From contig CM037593.1 in assembly GCA_021018995.1 (NCBI GenBank), positions 45,397,810 to 45,461,809 of the forward strand: DNA of 64,000 nt, in the 5' to 3' direction. Below are positions 12,218-24,989 of this stretch, piece after piece (positions within the stretch are counted from its first letter, which is position 1; every line of letters begins with the position of its first letter). The DNA comes from Chloranthus sessilifolius. Its lineage: Eukaryota; Streptophyta; Magnoliopsida; Chloranthales; Chloranthaceae. The translations under genes and the position numbers were made by a program. The notes under the pieces are model-generated. The model was not told where the DNA came from. It searched no databases and saw nothing but the letters and a program-made list of their open reading frames with translations.

Positions 12218-14404
12218 GTTTTTATCTAGTATGGTAATCTGTATTTTTGTTGAGCTATATTTTTTGTAGATGTAGTGTTTGAATAAATGCTGACTTTAGT
12301 TTATGTGTGATTTTTAAAAATTTTCTTCATTTTTTATTTTAGATTATTTGTGTCTTTGTAATGTTTGAATAAAGTATAGCTGTAATCTAAAAAAAATAAA
12401 AATAAATAAAAATAAAATTAATTAATTTTTTTTTTATGTGTCAACAGATGAGGACCAATAGTACCTCATTTGTCATTTCCTCAAATTTTTAAAGGTCCTT
12501 CTCCCTCTTATAAGGGGAAGGATATGATGGAGGGAATGAGATTTGTTAAATAGTTGCAATCATTGGTGAGATAGTAGATGAGACCTTGCCCAATCTACTG
12601 GACTTGGGCTGAGGTATTTTCTAAAAATTTTCAAGTATGGACTAAGGAGGCCCCCACCTATGTGCTGCAAAGTACTATTTTGGGCTTCTCAATGGGGTGA
12701 GTGCACCAATTCACTTGGACAACTGCCCTCAGCCATTTAAGCCACCTTTGCTGCCTGTTATGACCTCTCCACCTGATGTGGAGCTAGAGCTACTCCCAGC
12801 ATCTCTCATGCAACTACAATTCCTGAGCTGGAAGGACACCAGATTTGATGCAAATGAAAAGGTATGACCTTTCATTTTTATATTCCAGTTCTTTCCAATT
12901 TAGCTGAGTTCCAGATGGGTTGTCTTAATTTTCTGTCATGCATATACCCCCATCTGGACTATTGAGATCATGAGCCTTCATGCTGGGAAGAGTCATGAGG
13001 TTTAATGATCAAAGGCTACAAATCTTTGTTGAACATTCTATTGAGCCCTCTAAAATCATTCACTTTCAAGTCCTTCCACTGATAGTTGATCTCGTACCGT
13101 GTACCATATGTAACATAACTATTTTTAGTGTTTTAAAATTTTGTCTATATAGTGTAGTGTGATCTGATTTATGTATGAATTATGCTTTCAAATGTATATT
13201 TTCAATGCTGAAATTTTTTGCCATCATTTTGATTCATGCCCAGATCATGTAGGTAGTTAGGTTTAGGATTTCTCTGTTTTTAGGTGTTTAGTTAGTTTTT
13301 GTTTTGTCTATATCTGCTATTTTTAATTTCATCTCTACCGTTTTTACTTTCTATTTTTAGTAATTTGTATTGTAGTGTTGTTAGTGTTGTTCTCGTAGTG
13401 TCACACTTGTATATGCCATCTGTTTTTCTCTTTCTGGTTTAATTTACTGAATTTTTGTTTAGTTTCTTCTTAATTTTCTGCTCTAATTTAGGGTGTCTGT
13501 CTGTTGTGTACCCTACTGCCCCTATACACATATTGTATAAAACAGTGAGGACACTGTTTAACTTAGGTTTGGGGGTGTGGCAGAGTAGACCTGCCAATGG
13601 AATAGTTACCTCTAGTGCAGCAGTGTGCGGTTTAATTGGAATGAATAAAGTCAATTCCCACCTAACCCGAAAATGAGGAAATTTGTGAAAATTTAAAAAT
13701 TTTGCAGACTTTTAAAACTGAAAATCTTTGAAAATTTTAGCACCATCATGAAACTAATATCTAAAAAAAATAAAAATTCAGTTAGCACTTAGTGAACTAG
13801 AGAGGAGAGAAAAAGGTAGAAATACACCCCATGAGTTAATATGAGGACTATACACATTGAGATTTGGGCCTATCCATTTTCTTTTGAAGAGTGTTTTTGG
13901 CATTTGTGTTCTACTCTAAGGACTGATTGACTCAACACTTTGTCACTAGAAGTTAGGCACCTCCAAATCAAAACAGATTGACAGCACTCATGACACTAAG
14001 GAAATGAATTAAGGCCTTCAATTGGACAGTTTGAGCTTAAATTTTCCTACCCTTTGAAACTGTCCTTTTGCTTACAATCTGGAGCCTTAAACCCTATTTT
14101 TCTCTGACAAACACCGGAATACTTGCACCTAAACCTGTTTGACCTGATTCAAGTTTATCCTCACTCTGAGAATTCAAGAAGTAAAGGAGTAGAAGATGAA
14201 GATGGGTAGGCTAGGTTCAACATTGGGTGGAAGGAAAAGAAGAAGCAATTGAAAAATAACAGTGTAGCGATGCTTATGTGTGGCAAACTAGCACCAAAAT
14301 ATAAAAAAATATATATAAAAGAAAAGAAAAATAAATAAAAAATTAGAAGAGAATTAAAGAGAACTACTTCATCTAGAAATTAGAAGAAGGAGAAGAAGCT
14401 AGCC
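12218..14404 (+). other. Internal region of element A, left part, non-coding
   Basis: I see no recognisable coding sequence. The region has A/T-rich runs (12385-12425, 14290-14360), a stretch at 12470-12850 that could be a decayed gag remnant without recognisable motifs, and a TTAGGTTTGGGGGTGTGG sequence at about 13563-13580 that copies the true purine tract near 55595. It ends at the B insertion site. Confidence 0.7.
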
Positions 14405-14409
14405 ACTTT
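14405..14409. other. Target-site duplication ACTTT, left of element B
   Basis: These five bases lie before the TG of B's 5' LTR and recur exactly at 54785-54789. Confidence 0.95.
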
Positions 14410-14479
14410 TGTAGACACCCTCATTTTACCCTCTCAGAATATACAAATTTGTTCGGCCATCCTTTGACCTCATAACCCT

Positions 14480-14960
14480 GATGTGGAACCATATACTGAA
14501 ATAATAGTATATGGCTGGACACAGGCTGAAACAATAGTTTTGTGGCTCAAGCCCCATACCCCTAATATGGGAACCATGCACTAAAACAATAGTATATGGC
14601 TGAACACAGACTGAAGTAATAGCTCTGGGGCTCAGATCCCGATATAGGGAGACTATACATTGAAACAATAGTATATAGTCAGAATGCAGACTGAAACAAT
14701 AGTCTCACATTTCAGACCCCTAAACCTAATGTGGGACCATATGCTGGAATAATAGTATATGGCTGAACACAGGCTAAAACAATAGTTCTGTGGCTCAGGC
14801 CCCATACCCCCAACGTGGGAACCATACACTGAAACAATAGTACATGGCTGAACACAGGCTGAAACCATAGCTCTATGGCTCAGATCCTAATGTAGGGAGA
14901 CTATATACTGAAACAATAGTATATAGTCGAAATCCGGACTGAAATAATAGCTCGGCATTT
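14480..14960 (+). repeat. Hairpin tandem array in B 5' LTR
   Basis: About six ~80-bp units are organised as two ~250-bp triplets. Each unit contains a short inverted repeat; the clearest is at 14489-14514, with 9-bp arms CCATATACT and AGTATATGG around an 8-base loop. Confidence 0.85.
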
Positions 14961-16414
14961 CAAGCCCGACCTTGACCCGGACAACCCCGAATTAAGGGCC
15001 TAAAACCAAGCACTCAATTCGATTGCACGCTAGATCACATGCGCGCAATCAGTCCCTTCTCAGACCCGACTTCCTTTCCCCAGACCATCTCGAGACTTAA
15101 TCACGCATCTATCATGAGACGCGCGATCGGATTGAGCACGATATCACGAGCGTGTAATTGACCTACGCCCGACATAGCCTCACTGTCCTTGACCCCTAAG
15201 TTTCCTTGATTAAATGCTTCGAGAGTGGCACTTAATTGGATTACGCACCCCAAAATGAGCACACAATCAGTTCTAACGCTATTAGGACTAGGAAACTCAC
15301 TGAGTAAGTCAGTCGGTCGGTCACTGAGTCGGTGACCGTCACAAAGTGATTAAGCGCAGGGAGACCGACACATAATTTGATTAAACACCTGAAACAGGAC
15401 GTTTAATTAGAGAAAAACTTATAAAAGTTTTTTTCTTAATTCGCCCGGGAGGCTGGACAATTTTTCCAGAGAGAATGGATTTTTTTGGGATTTCGAAACT
15501 AGAGAATTCTGAGGACAAGCCCATAGAGCAACCTAGTCATGATTTGGAGATTCAAGCGCAGAATCTTCGGTGATTTCTCTCCGCAGCCCCAGTCCTAGGT
15601 AAAAATATTAGTTTTAGACTTAGGATATTTCTCTTAGTTTTAATCATAGGTTTAAATTTTCAGTCCGAGACCATAGCACCCTTTTTAGACCGTAAATTTT
15701 CTATATCTGGTTCTAGTTCTCCGAATTTAGAACCAGTCCTTAATCTGACGGTCTGACGCACCGTTCCTAGGCTTTAATTCCGTTCTAAAATCTTAATATC
15801 CAGTCCTATCATTAATCTCTGGTTCTAGTCCTTAGACTCTAGAAACAGTCCTTAATCATACGGTTTGATTTTCTGATTTTGGACCCAAATTCAGTCCTAA
15901 AATTTTTAATTTATGGTTTTAATTCCCTATTTTAATATTTTTTTTAAATCATAATTATTAATTGTAGCTTCTATAACTCTAGTTTCTCAATTTCACTCAT
16001 AATTATTACTCCGAAATTGACACTGAAAAGTTCAAAAATACTATATTATCATCATAAATATAATTTATCTTCAATCTCAGCCACCCGATTTACCCAAGGG
16101 AGGTTATGGAGGGTACTCGGGAACGAGGCCAATCCTCCTTAGCATAGCGGACCGAAAACCCCTTTTTTTTAGAATTTTAGAATTAATTAATTGCTTTTCT
16201 TATCTTTTTATTATAATTAATTAGTAGATTTATTTTATTTCAGCATAATTAATTAATTAAGTTAATTTGATTCTAGTATGATTGATTAATTTCTTTAAAT
16301 CAGATTTTAATTGGTTAATTTCTTCTTCTAATTAGAATTTTAGTATGATTAATTCATTGCTTAAATTAGAGTTTTACTAAAATTAGTTCTCTATTTCAAT
16401 TAGAATTCTAGTAA

Positions 16415-16419
16415 GATTG
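16415..16419. other. Target-site duplication GATTG, left of element C
   Basis: It matches GACTG at 32772-32776 with one mismatch. B's 3' LTR carries the empty site GATTGTTATAC at this position. Confidence 0.85.
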
Positions 16420-18036
16420 TGTGCAACCGTGGGAATCGAGACGATCCCGTCGCGACGATGCGCTCTCTAACGAAAAATATAGAGTCGCCACCTGGAGCTT
16501 TCGGTGTCTCGGGATACCTGGTTCATTTTTATGAGCACCTAAGTACTAAAAATATGACTCTGAATTCGGTCCACACCAAAGGCTCTTGGGTAGGGGCTTC
16601 GGTTATTGATTGGGAAGGTGTTAGGCACCCGATCAACCCGCTTAACGCGGTCTCTACTAATGGCCAAAAATAAAATAAAGTAAAAGAAAGGAAAATAGCT
16701 TCCTCTTGCCCAAAAGGGATTAGAATCCTATTTGTGCCCCTCCGTTCCTACCAAAAAGTCGGCGGCGTAACGGCATAAATGGGAGGATGGAGGGAGCTAG
16801 AAAGAGATAGGAGAAGAAAGGGGAGAGCCAGGGCCCTCGGGCCCTTGTAGCACCATAGAGGAGCCTTGCTTGGCTTGCTTTTGATGAGCTTTTGGAGGCT
16901 TGAATGGTGGGAGAAAGGGGTCTAACCACTAAGGCCTACTATCTAGGAGATGGAGAAGAGAGGCTAGGGGATCACACACACCTAGGCTAAGGGTTTTGAG
17001 TGTAAGAGCAAGCTTGGAAAGGGTTTTTAAGTTCTAGATTTTAGGTGAAAATAGTGCACTAAAGGGAGGAAGAACTTCTCACTTGGAGTTCTTTCTCTCT
17101 TAAGCAAAATTCTCAACCCATAAGCATGAGGGGTGGCTCTCTATTTATAGAGGAAGGGAGGATTAGTGAGGGGTTAAAGTCCTAATTGGATTAGCAATTA
17201 GGTAATGGGCAATCTAAGGTTTCCTAGGGTTTTTGGAGCCTTGACATGTGTGGGAAGGTCCTCCAATGGTGGATGATGGGGTGAGGCCTTAAATCATTTG
17301 AGGGGGTGCAAATAGGGTTCAAAAGGGTGCAATAGAACTAGCTAAACAAACCCAAAGGTCGAGGTGGTCAACAAGTCAAACCCTAGTCACGAATTTCGGG
17401 ACAAAATCCAATAGTTACTGTTCATATGCCTGGCGCAACTAATAGTTGCGCCAGGCAAATGTACAGTAAAACAGTAATGAACAATACCCTGGAAGTTGGC
17501 TTCACGAGGGGTGGGGGGACCCATTTATACCTGACGCAACTACTAGTTATGCCAGGCCATTTCTGGAGGAAAAAGGCCTGGCACAACTATTAGTTGCGCC
17601 AGGCAAATTCAGGGGGAAAATGGCTTGGCGTAACAATTAGTTGTGCCAGGCAAAAATCCCTCTAAAAAAGCCTGATTTTTAAATGGTCATAACTTTTGAT
17701 ATACAACTTCGATTGAGGTAATTCGTAGCTTGTTGGAAATCTGGAGAAGTCCTCTTTCCAATGGTATATGATTTAATATCAGTAAAAGACCTTAGATAGT
17801 CCTGACACACCACTCTTAATCAATTGCCCGAGAAGGTTAGGTTTAGGGTTTGAAATGGGTTCTAAGGGTCGGGATTGGTTTCTAATGGTTCGAGATAGGT
17901 TCCTAAGGGATCTATGGTGATTCCTAAGGGTTTAGGGTGATTCCTAAGGATTCCATACATGCCATCAAAAGCTCATAATTACACCTCTTTCGAAAGGTGT
18001 TTCGATCGGGCCTTGGGCCAAATTTGGGTGTCTACA
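16420..18036 (-). repeat. 3' LTR of element C
   Basis: On the plus strand it runs from TGTGCAACCGTGGG to GGGTGTCTACA. It contains four inverted repeats built on TGGCGCAACTATTAGTTGCG between 17428 and 17652 and the conserved ATGGTCATAACTTTTGATATAC segment common in plant LTRs. Confidence 0.9.
17428..17652 (-). repeat. Cluster of palindromes in C 3' LTR
   Basis: Four near-perfect palindromes of about 29 bases. The best, at 17428-17456, has 13-bp arms GCCTGGCGCAACT and AGTTGCGCCAGGC with a 3-base loop. Related copies lie in the 5' LTR and in the leader at 30208-30309. Confidence 0.85.
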
Positions 18037-18051
18037 GATGCCCATCTTTGG
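18037..18051 (-). other. Polypurine tract region of element C
   Basis: On the minus strand CCAAAGATGGGCATC directly precedes the 3' LTR start TGTAGACACCC. B has the parallel CAAAGAGAGGCATC at 52121-52134, so this motif is shared by both families and is the likely plus-strand primer. Confidence 0.7.
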
Positions 18052-20874
18052 TATCCGATCACTAATGATCGTATGCTAAAGAAAAGAGACATCCGAAGAG
18101 GCCTAAGGCATCACTGACTGGTTCGCTGCATTCAGAACAAACTTTAAACATCAAGTGAGTAATATGGTGAGAAAACGAAAGCCCTGGGGTGCCAGGCTAA
18201 TCATTCGTTTCTCGAGGTAATCGGTTCCCAAGTGCTTAGCGACATTATTGGGCATAACCGAGGTGGAATGAGTTGCGAAAGCCCAATAGCTAGGAAAAAC
18301 GTTCGCCGCTCGAGTTACGAAAGCCCGTTAGTCAGGAAAAATGTCCGCTTCTCGAGATAATTTGAAGGTGATTGATGTTCGAGATTTATTCTGAATGCAA
18401 CAGCTTCATAAGTAAGAGGGGTGATCGACCCACATTCAAAGATAAGAGCAAAGTAAACATACGCAAGGCTCCACAGTTTGCATCCAATCCTACAAGGCAT
18501 TTGATGACCTCATTAGATTATTCGTGGGTGCCGCTGCTGAAAGCAGGGTTCGAGATCTTTGGGCGAACCCATCGATCCCAAAGTTTATTTAGCATGACCA
18601 CCCGAGTGAAGTGAATAGATGTCACAACGCTTTTTAAGAGTACATGCCATTTTCTCAAAGCATGCCTCAGCTCAGCAAGACCTAGAGTATCCAGTTTCGA
18701 CTTCCTTGAATAGATCCAGCTGAACATTAGGCACCTCCCAGAAAGGGGCATCCAATCCTAGCTTCCGCCGAAAATGATCATAAACATCAATTAACTATGT
18801 ATAATCATGCACCCATCGGGGGCAATAAGCAACAACAAAGGCGATGGAAGCCCCGACCTGGAGCCGCCCAGGTATAATTTATGAGGACAAACGACCATCA
18901 TACGGATACCCAGATGCATGGCGTACACTTTATAGGGATATCGCTTCCCATAGAGGTTTTAAGCCTGCAGAAAATTAAAGGGAAATAAACCCTTCTGAAT
19001 GCATGGTTGCACATAGTTTGATCGACACATAATCTTGTTCTCAACAGGTTGGTCTCAACAAACTATTGATCTTTTCCAACGAAGAATTTGAAGCTTAGGA
19101 CACCCGCGTTCATATGAATCCAAAGGCAGAGCGCTTGGCTCAAAAGATTTAGCAGTGGAATCAATTCGATCCAAGCATTGACTGTTTGATCGAAATTGAC
19201 ACTATCGCTCCTACTTTGAAGTAGGATCCATGGATCTAAGGCGAACCTTTGACCTAGGAGATTAATTTTGCACAGCTGCATTGTCGATAAAATATTGACA
19301 TTTTATCGCATCAAAAATACGCGAGTGCGTAGCTATGTGTGGCAAGAAAACATAGATTTCTTTTTCTTTTCAAAATGATTTTCATCATTTTTTTTGTTAG
19401 ACCTGACATCGGTGGTGAGATGCTTTATCTGATTTGTCCATCGCTGAGAAGTTGCCCGCTTCGAGGCTTTGGACCGTGTGATGTTCCTGCACATTCTCGA
19501 GAAAATGCCAGTCCCTTTTTTGTTATACATATAAAGAAAATGCATCCTAAACAACAGAAGAAAAATTAGATTTCTACCTACACTTTTTCATTTTCAAGAT
19601 ATTTTTTGGATTTTTGTTTTTAGAGATTATTTTGTTATTTTTCTTCATTTTTGAGATTGAAATATGATGCTGGAAATATGTACATGAAAATGAGTAGAAA
19701 TATATACACATTTTTTGGTGTTTGGATTTTTCTTAATTTTTTATTTTTGGCTTTTTTTTTTTTTTTTTTAATTTGATGCCTTGATAGTGAGACAGAGTAA
19801 CGGGTCCCATTTTGAGCATAGTCGAACTCTTTCATGCAGTCGGACCTGAGTGAGTTTTCGGATTTTACAAAGGCCGAAATGTTGATTCCTTTGGATTGAG
19901 TTAAACCTTTCTCCTTGTCTCGGGTCATACGTTTGACGGTGCGGGTTTCACAAAGACAATTCTGGTCGGGACCCGATTCGAACTAGCATGAGCAGCCCAG
20001 TCGGACAAGAGGGTACAAGAAGAGTAACAAAAGGGTTCCTCAAACATCAATCTTCTCAATCAGTTCAAACCTTTCTTTTTCAATTTTTTCTCTTCTCTCT
20101 TTCTTTTTTTTAATTATTTATTTATCTCCCTTTTTTTACCCGTGGCGCCCTTTCGGGTTTTCACCACGTCCATGGGTTTAGCTCTCTTATCCCAAGCGTC
20201 CTTTCGGGTTTTCACCTGGTCCACACAAGCCCACTATTTTTACCCGTAATGCCCTTTCGGGTTTTCACTATGTCCATCTTGCTTTGAGCTTGTAATTTTA
20301 TTTTATTTTTTTCTTTTTATTTTTTCAAGAGCCATGACATAGACGTTGATTCCGTCATAGCCGGTTGGATGGGGTTCTGGTTTCGTCTCACGACTCGGCT
20401 CATGTTGACTTAACAGATATTATGACTGCTTGTGAACTTAAAAGAGGGCTTTCTTCAGGGTGTAGCTTGGCCATGCGTTAGGTTAGGATTTTAAGGTATG
20501 TTGGGCTAAAAGGGTTTCCTTGATACGACTTCAGTTTTCTCAACATACTTTCTTCCTTAAGGAATCTTACTGTTCATGCCCCATGATTTTTATTCTTTTT
20601 ACTTTATTTCAGGCAATCCCCCTTTTTTTTGGGGTTTTGCTTTTTAGACTTTGATGGTAATTTCACTTCTCTTTTTTGAATGCATATACACACATTTTTT
20701 TGGGAAAGGAGTTATTGAAAGAAAAAAGGCCCGGGCTCGAATGGGATAGCAAAGGATATCATCATTTTTTAGGGGATGCTTTTTTGGCTACTATGCTTGG
20801 AATGATGGCCTCTTTTGGGTGGTTCTTATGCAGTCACGTATCTATTTCACCAACACTTACCTTGTCGTGATGGA
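18052..20874 (-). other. 3' non-coding region of element C
   Basis: This is about 2.8 kb between integrase and the 3' LTR. I find no convincing protein. Three ~55-bp units with CCTTTCGGGTTTTCAC lie at about 20140-20270, and T-rich runs lie at 19360-19770, 20080-20140 and 20300-20330. Open frames here look like chance. Confidence 0.65.
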
Positions 20875-22040
20875 CTAAGAATAGAACCGTCGGACATATC
20901 CAGCGTTGATGGGCTTAGGAAGATGACCTCCGTCCATAGTGGCGATGCAGATGGCGTACCCTGGTAGCACTTCTCGAATGACGTATGGTCCTTTCCAGTT
21001 TGACTTGAATTTTCCTCTTGGATCGACATGGAGGGATGGGAAGATCTTCTTCAACACTGTGTCTCCTACCTTTAGATCTCGACCGCGAGCACATTTATTG
21101 TAAGCACGTGTGATTCGCCGCTGGTAAACTTGAGTATGACACAAGGCTAGGAGTCTCTTCTCGTCCCGTAAGTTCAGCTGGTCAAAGCGGGATCTCTCTC
21201 TCTGCTTTGGGTAAGCCTGATTCTATGAGGATTTAGAGCGAGGGGACCTCTATCGGGAGGACGGCCTTAGTTCCATACACAAGGGAGAATAGTGTTGCCC
21301 CTATAGCAGTATGGATCGACGTTCGGTAGGCCGACAAAGTAAATGGCAGCACTTCGCTCCAATCACGATAAGTGACGACCATTTTCTCAAGGATGCGGAC
21401 GACTGTCTTGTTTGCGGCTTCCGCGACTCCATTAGTTTGAGGCTGATAAGGGGATGAGCGATGGTGCTTTATCTTGTATTGCTCGCAGAAGTTTCGGATG
21501 TGCTTATTCGCGAAGTTTGTGCCGTTGTCCGTGATGATATCTTTGGGTACTCCAAATCGACACACAATATTATTTTTGAGAAACTTCTCAACGTGACTGG
21601 CCGTGATGTTGGCATATGATGCCGCTTCTACCCACTTGGTGAAGTATTCAATGGCAACGAGGATGAACCGATGTCCGTTTGATGCTTTTGGATTAATCAT
21701 TCCGACAATGTCAAGGCCCCAGGTAGCAAATGGCCAAGGAGTGGTCATGCAGTGAAGATTAATGGCAGGAGCGTGTATCAGACTGGAGTGTTCTTGACAC
21801 TTGTAGCTTTTTTGAACATGCTAGTAACAATTCGATTCCATGGTGGTCCAAAAGTATCCCTGCCGTAGGATTTTCTTAGGGAGTATGTGACCGTTGATGT
21901 GGGCTCTGCATACTCCCTCATGGATCTCTTTTATAATATTGACCACTTCTCTTTCAGTGAGGCACCTAAGTAAGATGTTATTGTATGATCGCTCGTAGAG
22001 GCATTCCCTGCAAATGACATAACCTGCCGCTAAACGTTGA
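20875..22040 (-). pseudogene. Element C integrase
   Basis: Domains in order: an H2C2 zinc finger (HINGH ... SYKCQEHS, about 21800-21960), the catalytic core (21233-21748) and a C-terminal chromatin/DNA-binding part (20875-21144) with the GPYVIREVLPGYA motif. The catalytic triad is present: D in LDIVG, D in ITDNGTNF, E in NGVAEAANKT, with 35 residues between the last two. It would insert element cDNA into chromosomes. A stop or shift near 21820 and between 21233 and 21144 breaks the frame, so it is probably inactive although the catalytic core looks intact. Confidence 0.85.
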
Positions 22041-22214
22041 ATAGTTCGTCAGTCTGTCTTAGATGTACCCCCTGGGAAAGTTAGGGTCTCGAGGATATTC
22101 TTAATATCTGAGAACCAAGGTGGCTCATCATCAGGCTTTGTAGGTTCCTCAATCTGGAGGCAGAAGGCCGACTCATTCCTTTGCTCGATCCTGATTGGCT
22201 TCATCTCAACACCA

Positions 22215-22615
22215 TAGGGTATTTCAATCATTGACGCCAAAGTTGCTCATGCGTTGGCAAAGCGATTCTTTATCCGGGGGACGTATGAGAAAGTCACATC
22301 TTGGAAGCAAGCTATCAGATCCTCGAGGTGTTCATGATAGGGGATCAGTTTCTCGTCTTTCGTCTTTCAGTCACCATTCGTTTGACATATGATTAACTGT
22401 GAATCGCCAAATACTCAAAGGTGAGTTACATTCATATCGAGAGCCGCCTGCAAACCAGCGGTGCAAACTTCATACTCAGTCATATTGTTAGTGCAAGGGA
22501 AGTTGAGCTTGATAGAGACCGGTACATGGGATCCTTTCGGCAAAATCAGAATGGCGCCAACTCCTTGGCCCTCGACATTTGCTGCCCCGTCAAAGTGCAT
22601 TACCCCATGATTCTT
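22215..22615 (-). pseudogene. Element C second (archaeal-type) RNase H
   Basis: MHFDGAANVEGQGVGAILI and then TNNMTEYEVCTAGLQAALD mark the extra RNase H found between the first RNase H and integrase in Tat-lineage elements. The D and E of the active site are visible (FDG; TEYE). It continues past a shift at about 22410 to YVPRIKNRFANA near 22260. It would degrade RNA in RNA:DNA hybrids during reverse transcription. Confidence 0.8.
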
Positions 22616-23250
22616 CTGCTTCTTCTATATCGTCTTCTGTCATGAACAGGATGTCCACATCGGGGAACTCAGTCCTCAAAGGCTCATAATCAGGTAAAGG
22701 ATTTTTGACAAGATGATCAGCAAGCACCTGCCCCTTGATCGACATCTGAGTGATGTACGTGACGTCGAATTCAGATAATAAAAGTTGCCATCGTGCGGTT
22801 CGTCTAGTGAGAGCTGGCTTTTCAAATAGGTATTTCAATGGGTCTATTCAAGCCAAAAGCAAAACGACTTTAGATAGCAAGTAGTGGCGGAGCCTTTGAG
22901 TAGCCTATACAAGAGCCAGGCATGCTTTCTCCAGATGAGAGTAGCGCACTTCATAATCTGTAAACTTCTTGCTCAAATAGTAAATGGCCTGCTCTCTTCT
23001 TCCCGTTTCATCGTGTTGCCCCATGACACATCCCATCGAAACTTTCGTCGTGGAGAGATACATCAAGAGTGGTCTCCCTGGCTTAGATGGTACCAAAATA
23101 GGTGGATTAAGGAGGTAGCTTTTGATTTTTTCGAATGCTGCCTGACAATCGTCGTTCCATTCAACAGGCGAATTCTTCCTTAGTAACTTGAAGATCGGTG
23201 TGCAGATTGGAGTTAGCTATGCAATGAACCGACTGATATGCTATATTCTG
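22616..23250 (-). pseudogene. Element C first RNase H
   Basis: The reading includes LLMYLSTTKVSMGCVMGQ, REQAIYYLSKKFTDYEVRYSHLEKACLAL, ARWQLLLSEFDVTYI and SIKGQVLADHL, the standard order of a gypsy RNase H. The first catalytic aspartate seems replaced (YLSTT), as is common where a second RNase H is present. A frameshift lies between 22838 and 22905. Confidence 0.8.
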
Positions 23251-24259
23251 CCCAGAAACCCTCTAACCTCTTTCTCGATAGATGGCGGTGGCATTTCAGT
23301 GACGGCTTTGACTTTGATTGGGTCGACCTCGATCCCCCTCTTGCTGACGATGAACCCTAGAAGTTTCCTTGACATAGCACCAAATGCGCACTTCTGTGGA
23401 TTCTGTCGTAGTCTATATACTTCCTTAGCCTTTCAAACAGTTTCTGAAGGTTTACCAGATGGTCGCTTCGCTCTGGTTACTTGGCTATTATGTCATCGAC
23501 ATACACTTCAATCTCTCGGTGCATCATGCCATGAAATAGTGCAGTCATAGCTCTTTGGTACGTTGCATCAGCATTCTTCAACCCGAATGGCATGACTCGA
23601 TAGCAAAAGGTTCCCTAGGGGGTAATGAACGTTGTCTTCTCGCGATCAACCTCTGCCATTTTGATTTGATTGTATCTTGAGAATCCATCCATAAAAGAAA
23701 GCATCCCGTGCTTAGCTGTGTTATCGACTAAGATGTCAATGTGTGGTAATGGAAAATCATCCTTTGGGCTCGCTTTGTTCAAATTACAAAAATCGATACA
23801 CATGCGGACCTTTCCATCCTTCTTCGGCACAGGTACAATATTGGCTAGTCACTGCAGGTATCTGGATACCATGAGAAACCCCGCGTCATACTGTTTGATG
23901 ACCTCATCTTTGACTTTCAGCATCCATTCGGGTTGGAGACGTCTCAGCTTCTGCTTGACTGGCTTCATATCGGGGTAGAGGGGCAACTCATGCTCGACCA
24001 AATCAGTATCAAGACCAAGCATGTCCTCGTATGACCAGACAAAAATGTCTTGGTATGACCTAAGGAAGTCGATCATGCTTTTTCTTTCCTCAGGAGACAG
24101 TGACGTTCCGATTTTGGTTATCCTGGGAACCTCCTCAGTTCCTCGATTGACGTCTTCGGTCTCTTCGACAACAGGAGTAGGGCCATACTCAAAGTCGGCA
24201 AATCGGTCAAGGAGCTCATTGGGGAGCTCCTCGAAGGGGACATCCTCGTCCAGACTCAT
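23251..24259 (-). pseudogene. Element C reverse transcriptase
   Basis: It begins with an acidic linker, then HELPLYPDMKPVKQKLRR (RT start), PKKDGKVRMCIDFCNLNKA, MLSFMDGFSRYNQIKMA, MPFGLKNADATYQ and the catalytic YVDD box (EVYVDDIIA, about 23485-23515). All main RT blocks are recognisable and YVDD is intact. A TGA replaces a tryptophan codon near 23848, and further shifts occur near 23615 and 23480. It would copy element RNA into DNA in virus-like particles. Confidence 0.85.
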
Positions 24260-24989
24260 GATCCCTACCTCGTCTTATATTTCTACAGGGAAGGGGTCGA
24301 TTTCACGTGGGACGGATATTTTGATTAAGGCATCCTTTTGTGGGACATTTTCTGGAATTTTAAATGACAATGTTTTTGGATTTTGGATTTTTTTAATGTT
24401 TTTAGGATTTTGTGTTTTTTCCATGTTTTTGGGATTTTGTATTTTTTCCATGTTTTTGAGGTTTTTGTTTTCTTCGGAGACGGACCCTTGGTGAGGCGGG
24501 TTGCTATATATACAAGGTATTGTCCGCCAAGAGCTTCTCTCACTTTTTATAGGTTGTTTTTTTTTGGGAAACGGGTGCCATACTTTAGGCCACTCCCCGC
24601 TTCCAGAGTTTGGGACGAAGATGCCCAATTGCGTACTTGAGGGGCCGCTTCGTTACCTGTTGGGATGGAGGGTGCTGACTGATATGGCTCATTGGAGTCA
24701 GCCTCCATCATATTGATCCCCATTTCGTCTGAGATCATGTCCTCAAACGATAACTCGGTTTTGTGGTGATTTACCACAGGGGGGTTTGTTCAGGTACCGA
24801 CCGTCGTTCCTCAAAAAGGGACAATGCCGCCAAATCTATCTCCAAGCTGGGAAGGGAGATCTGGGGATTTGTGGGATGGACTGGGGCTATGGGTTTGTGT
24901 GGGGTCAAATGGGTTGCCCCATTTTGATCGATCTTTACGACTCCTGCACTGACAAAAGAATCCCTGATGTGTGGCCTAAGGCGAGGTTT
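24260..24989 (-). pseudogene. Element C protease-RT linker
   Basis: This low-conservation pol segment shows an N-K-P repeat stretch (KNMEKIQNPKNMEKTQNPKN, about 24370-24470) caused by short DNA repeats. No catalytic motif is seen. Confidence 0.55.

Larger units (their letters stand above)
14410..16419 (+). repeat. 5' LTR of element B, left part
   Basis: It starts TGTAGACACCCTC. It carries the hairpin array at 14480-14960, a segment of repeated CTAGGAAACT/GATTAAGC-type sequence, and then A/T-rich sequence. It is interrupted by element C immediately after GATTG at 16415-16419; the uninterrupted equivalent is seen in the 3' LTR near 54140. Confidence 0.9.

Noticed and set aside
14480-14960. Possible CRISPR-like array
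   Set aside because: This is a plant LTR; the units are contiguous degenerate tandem repeats without unique spacers of fixed length, and no cas genes are near.
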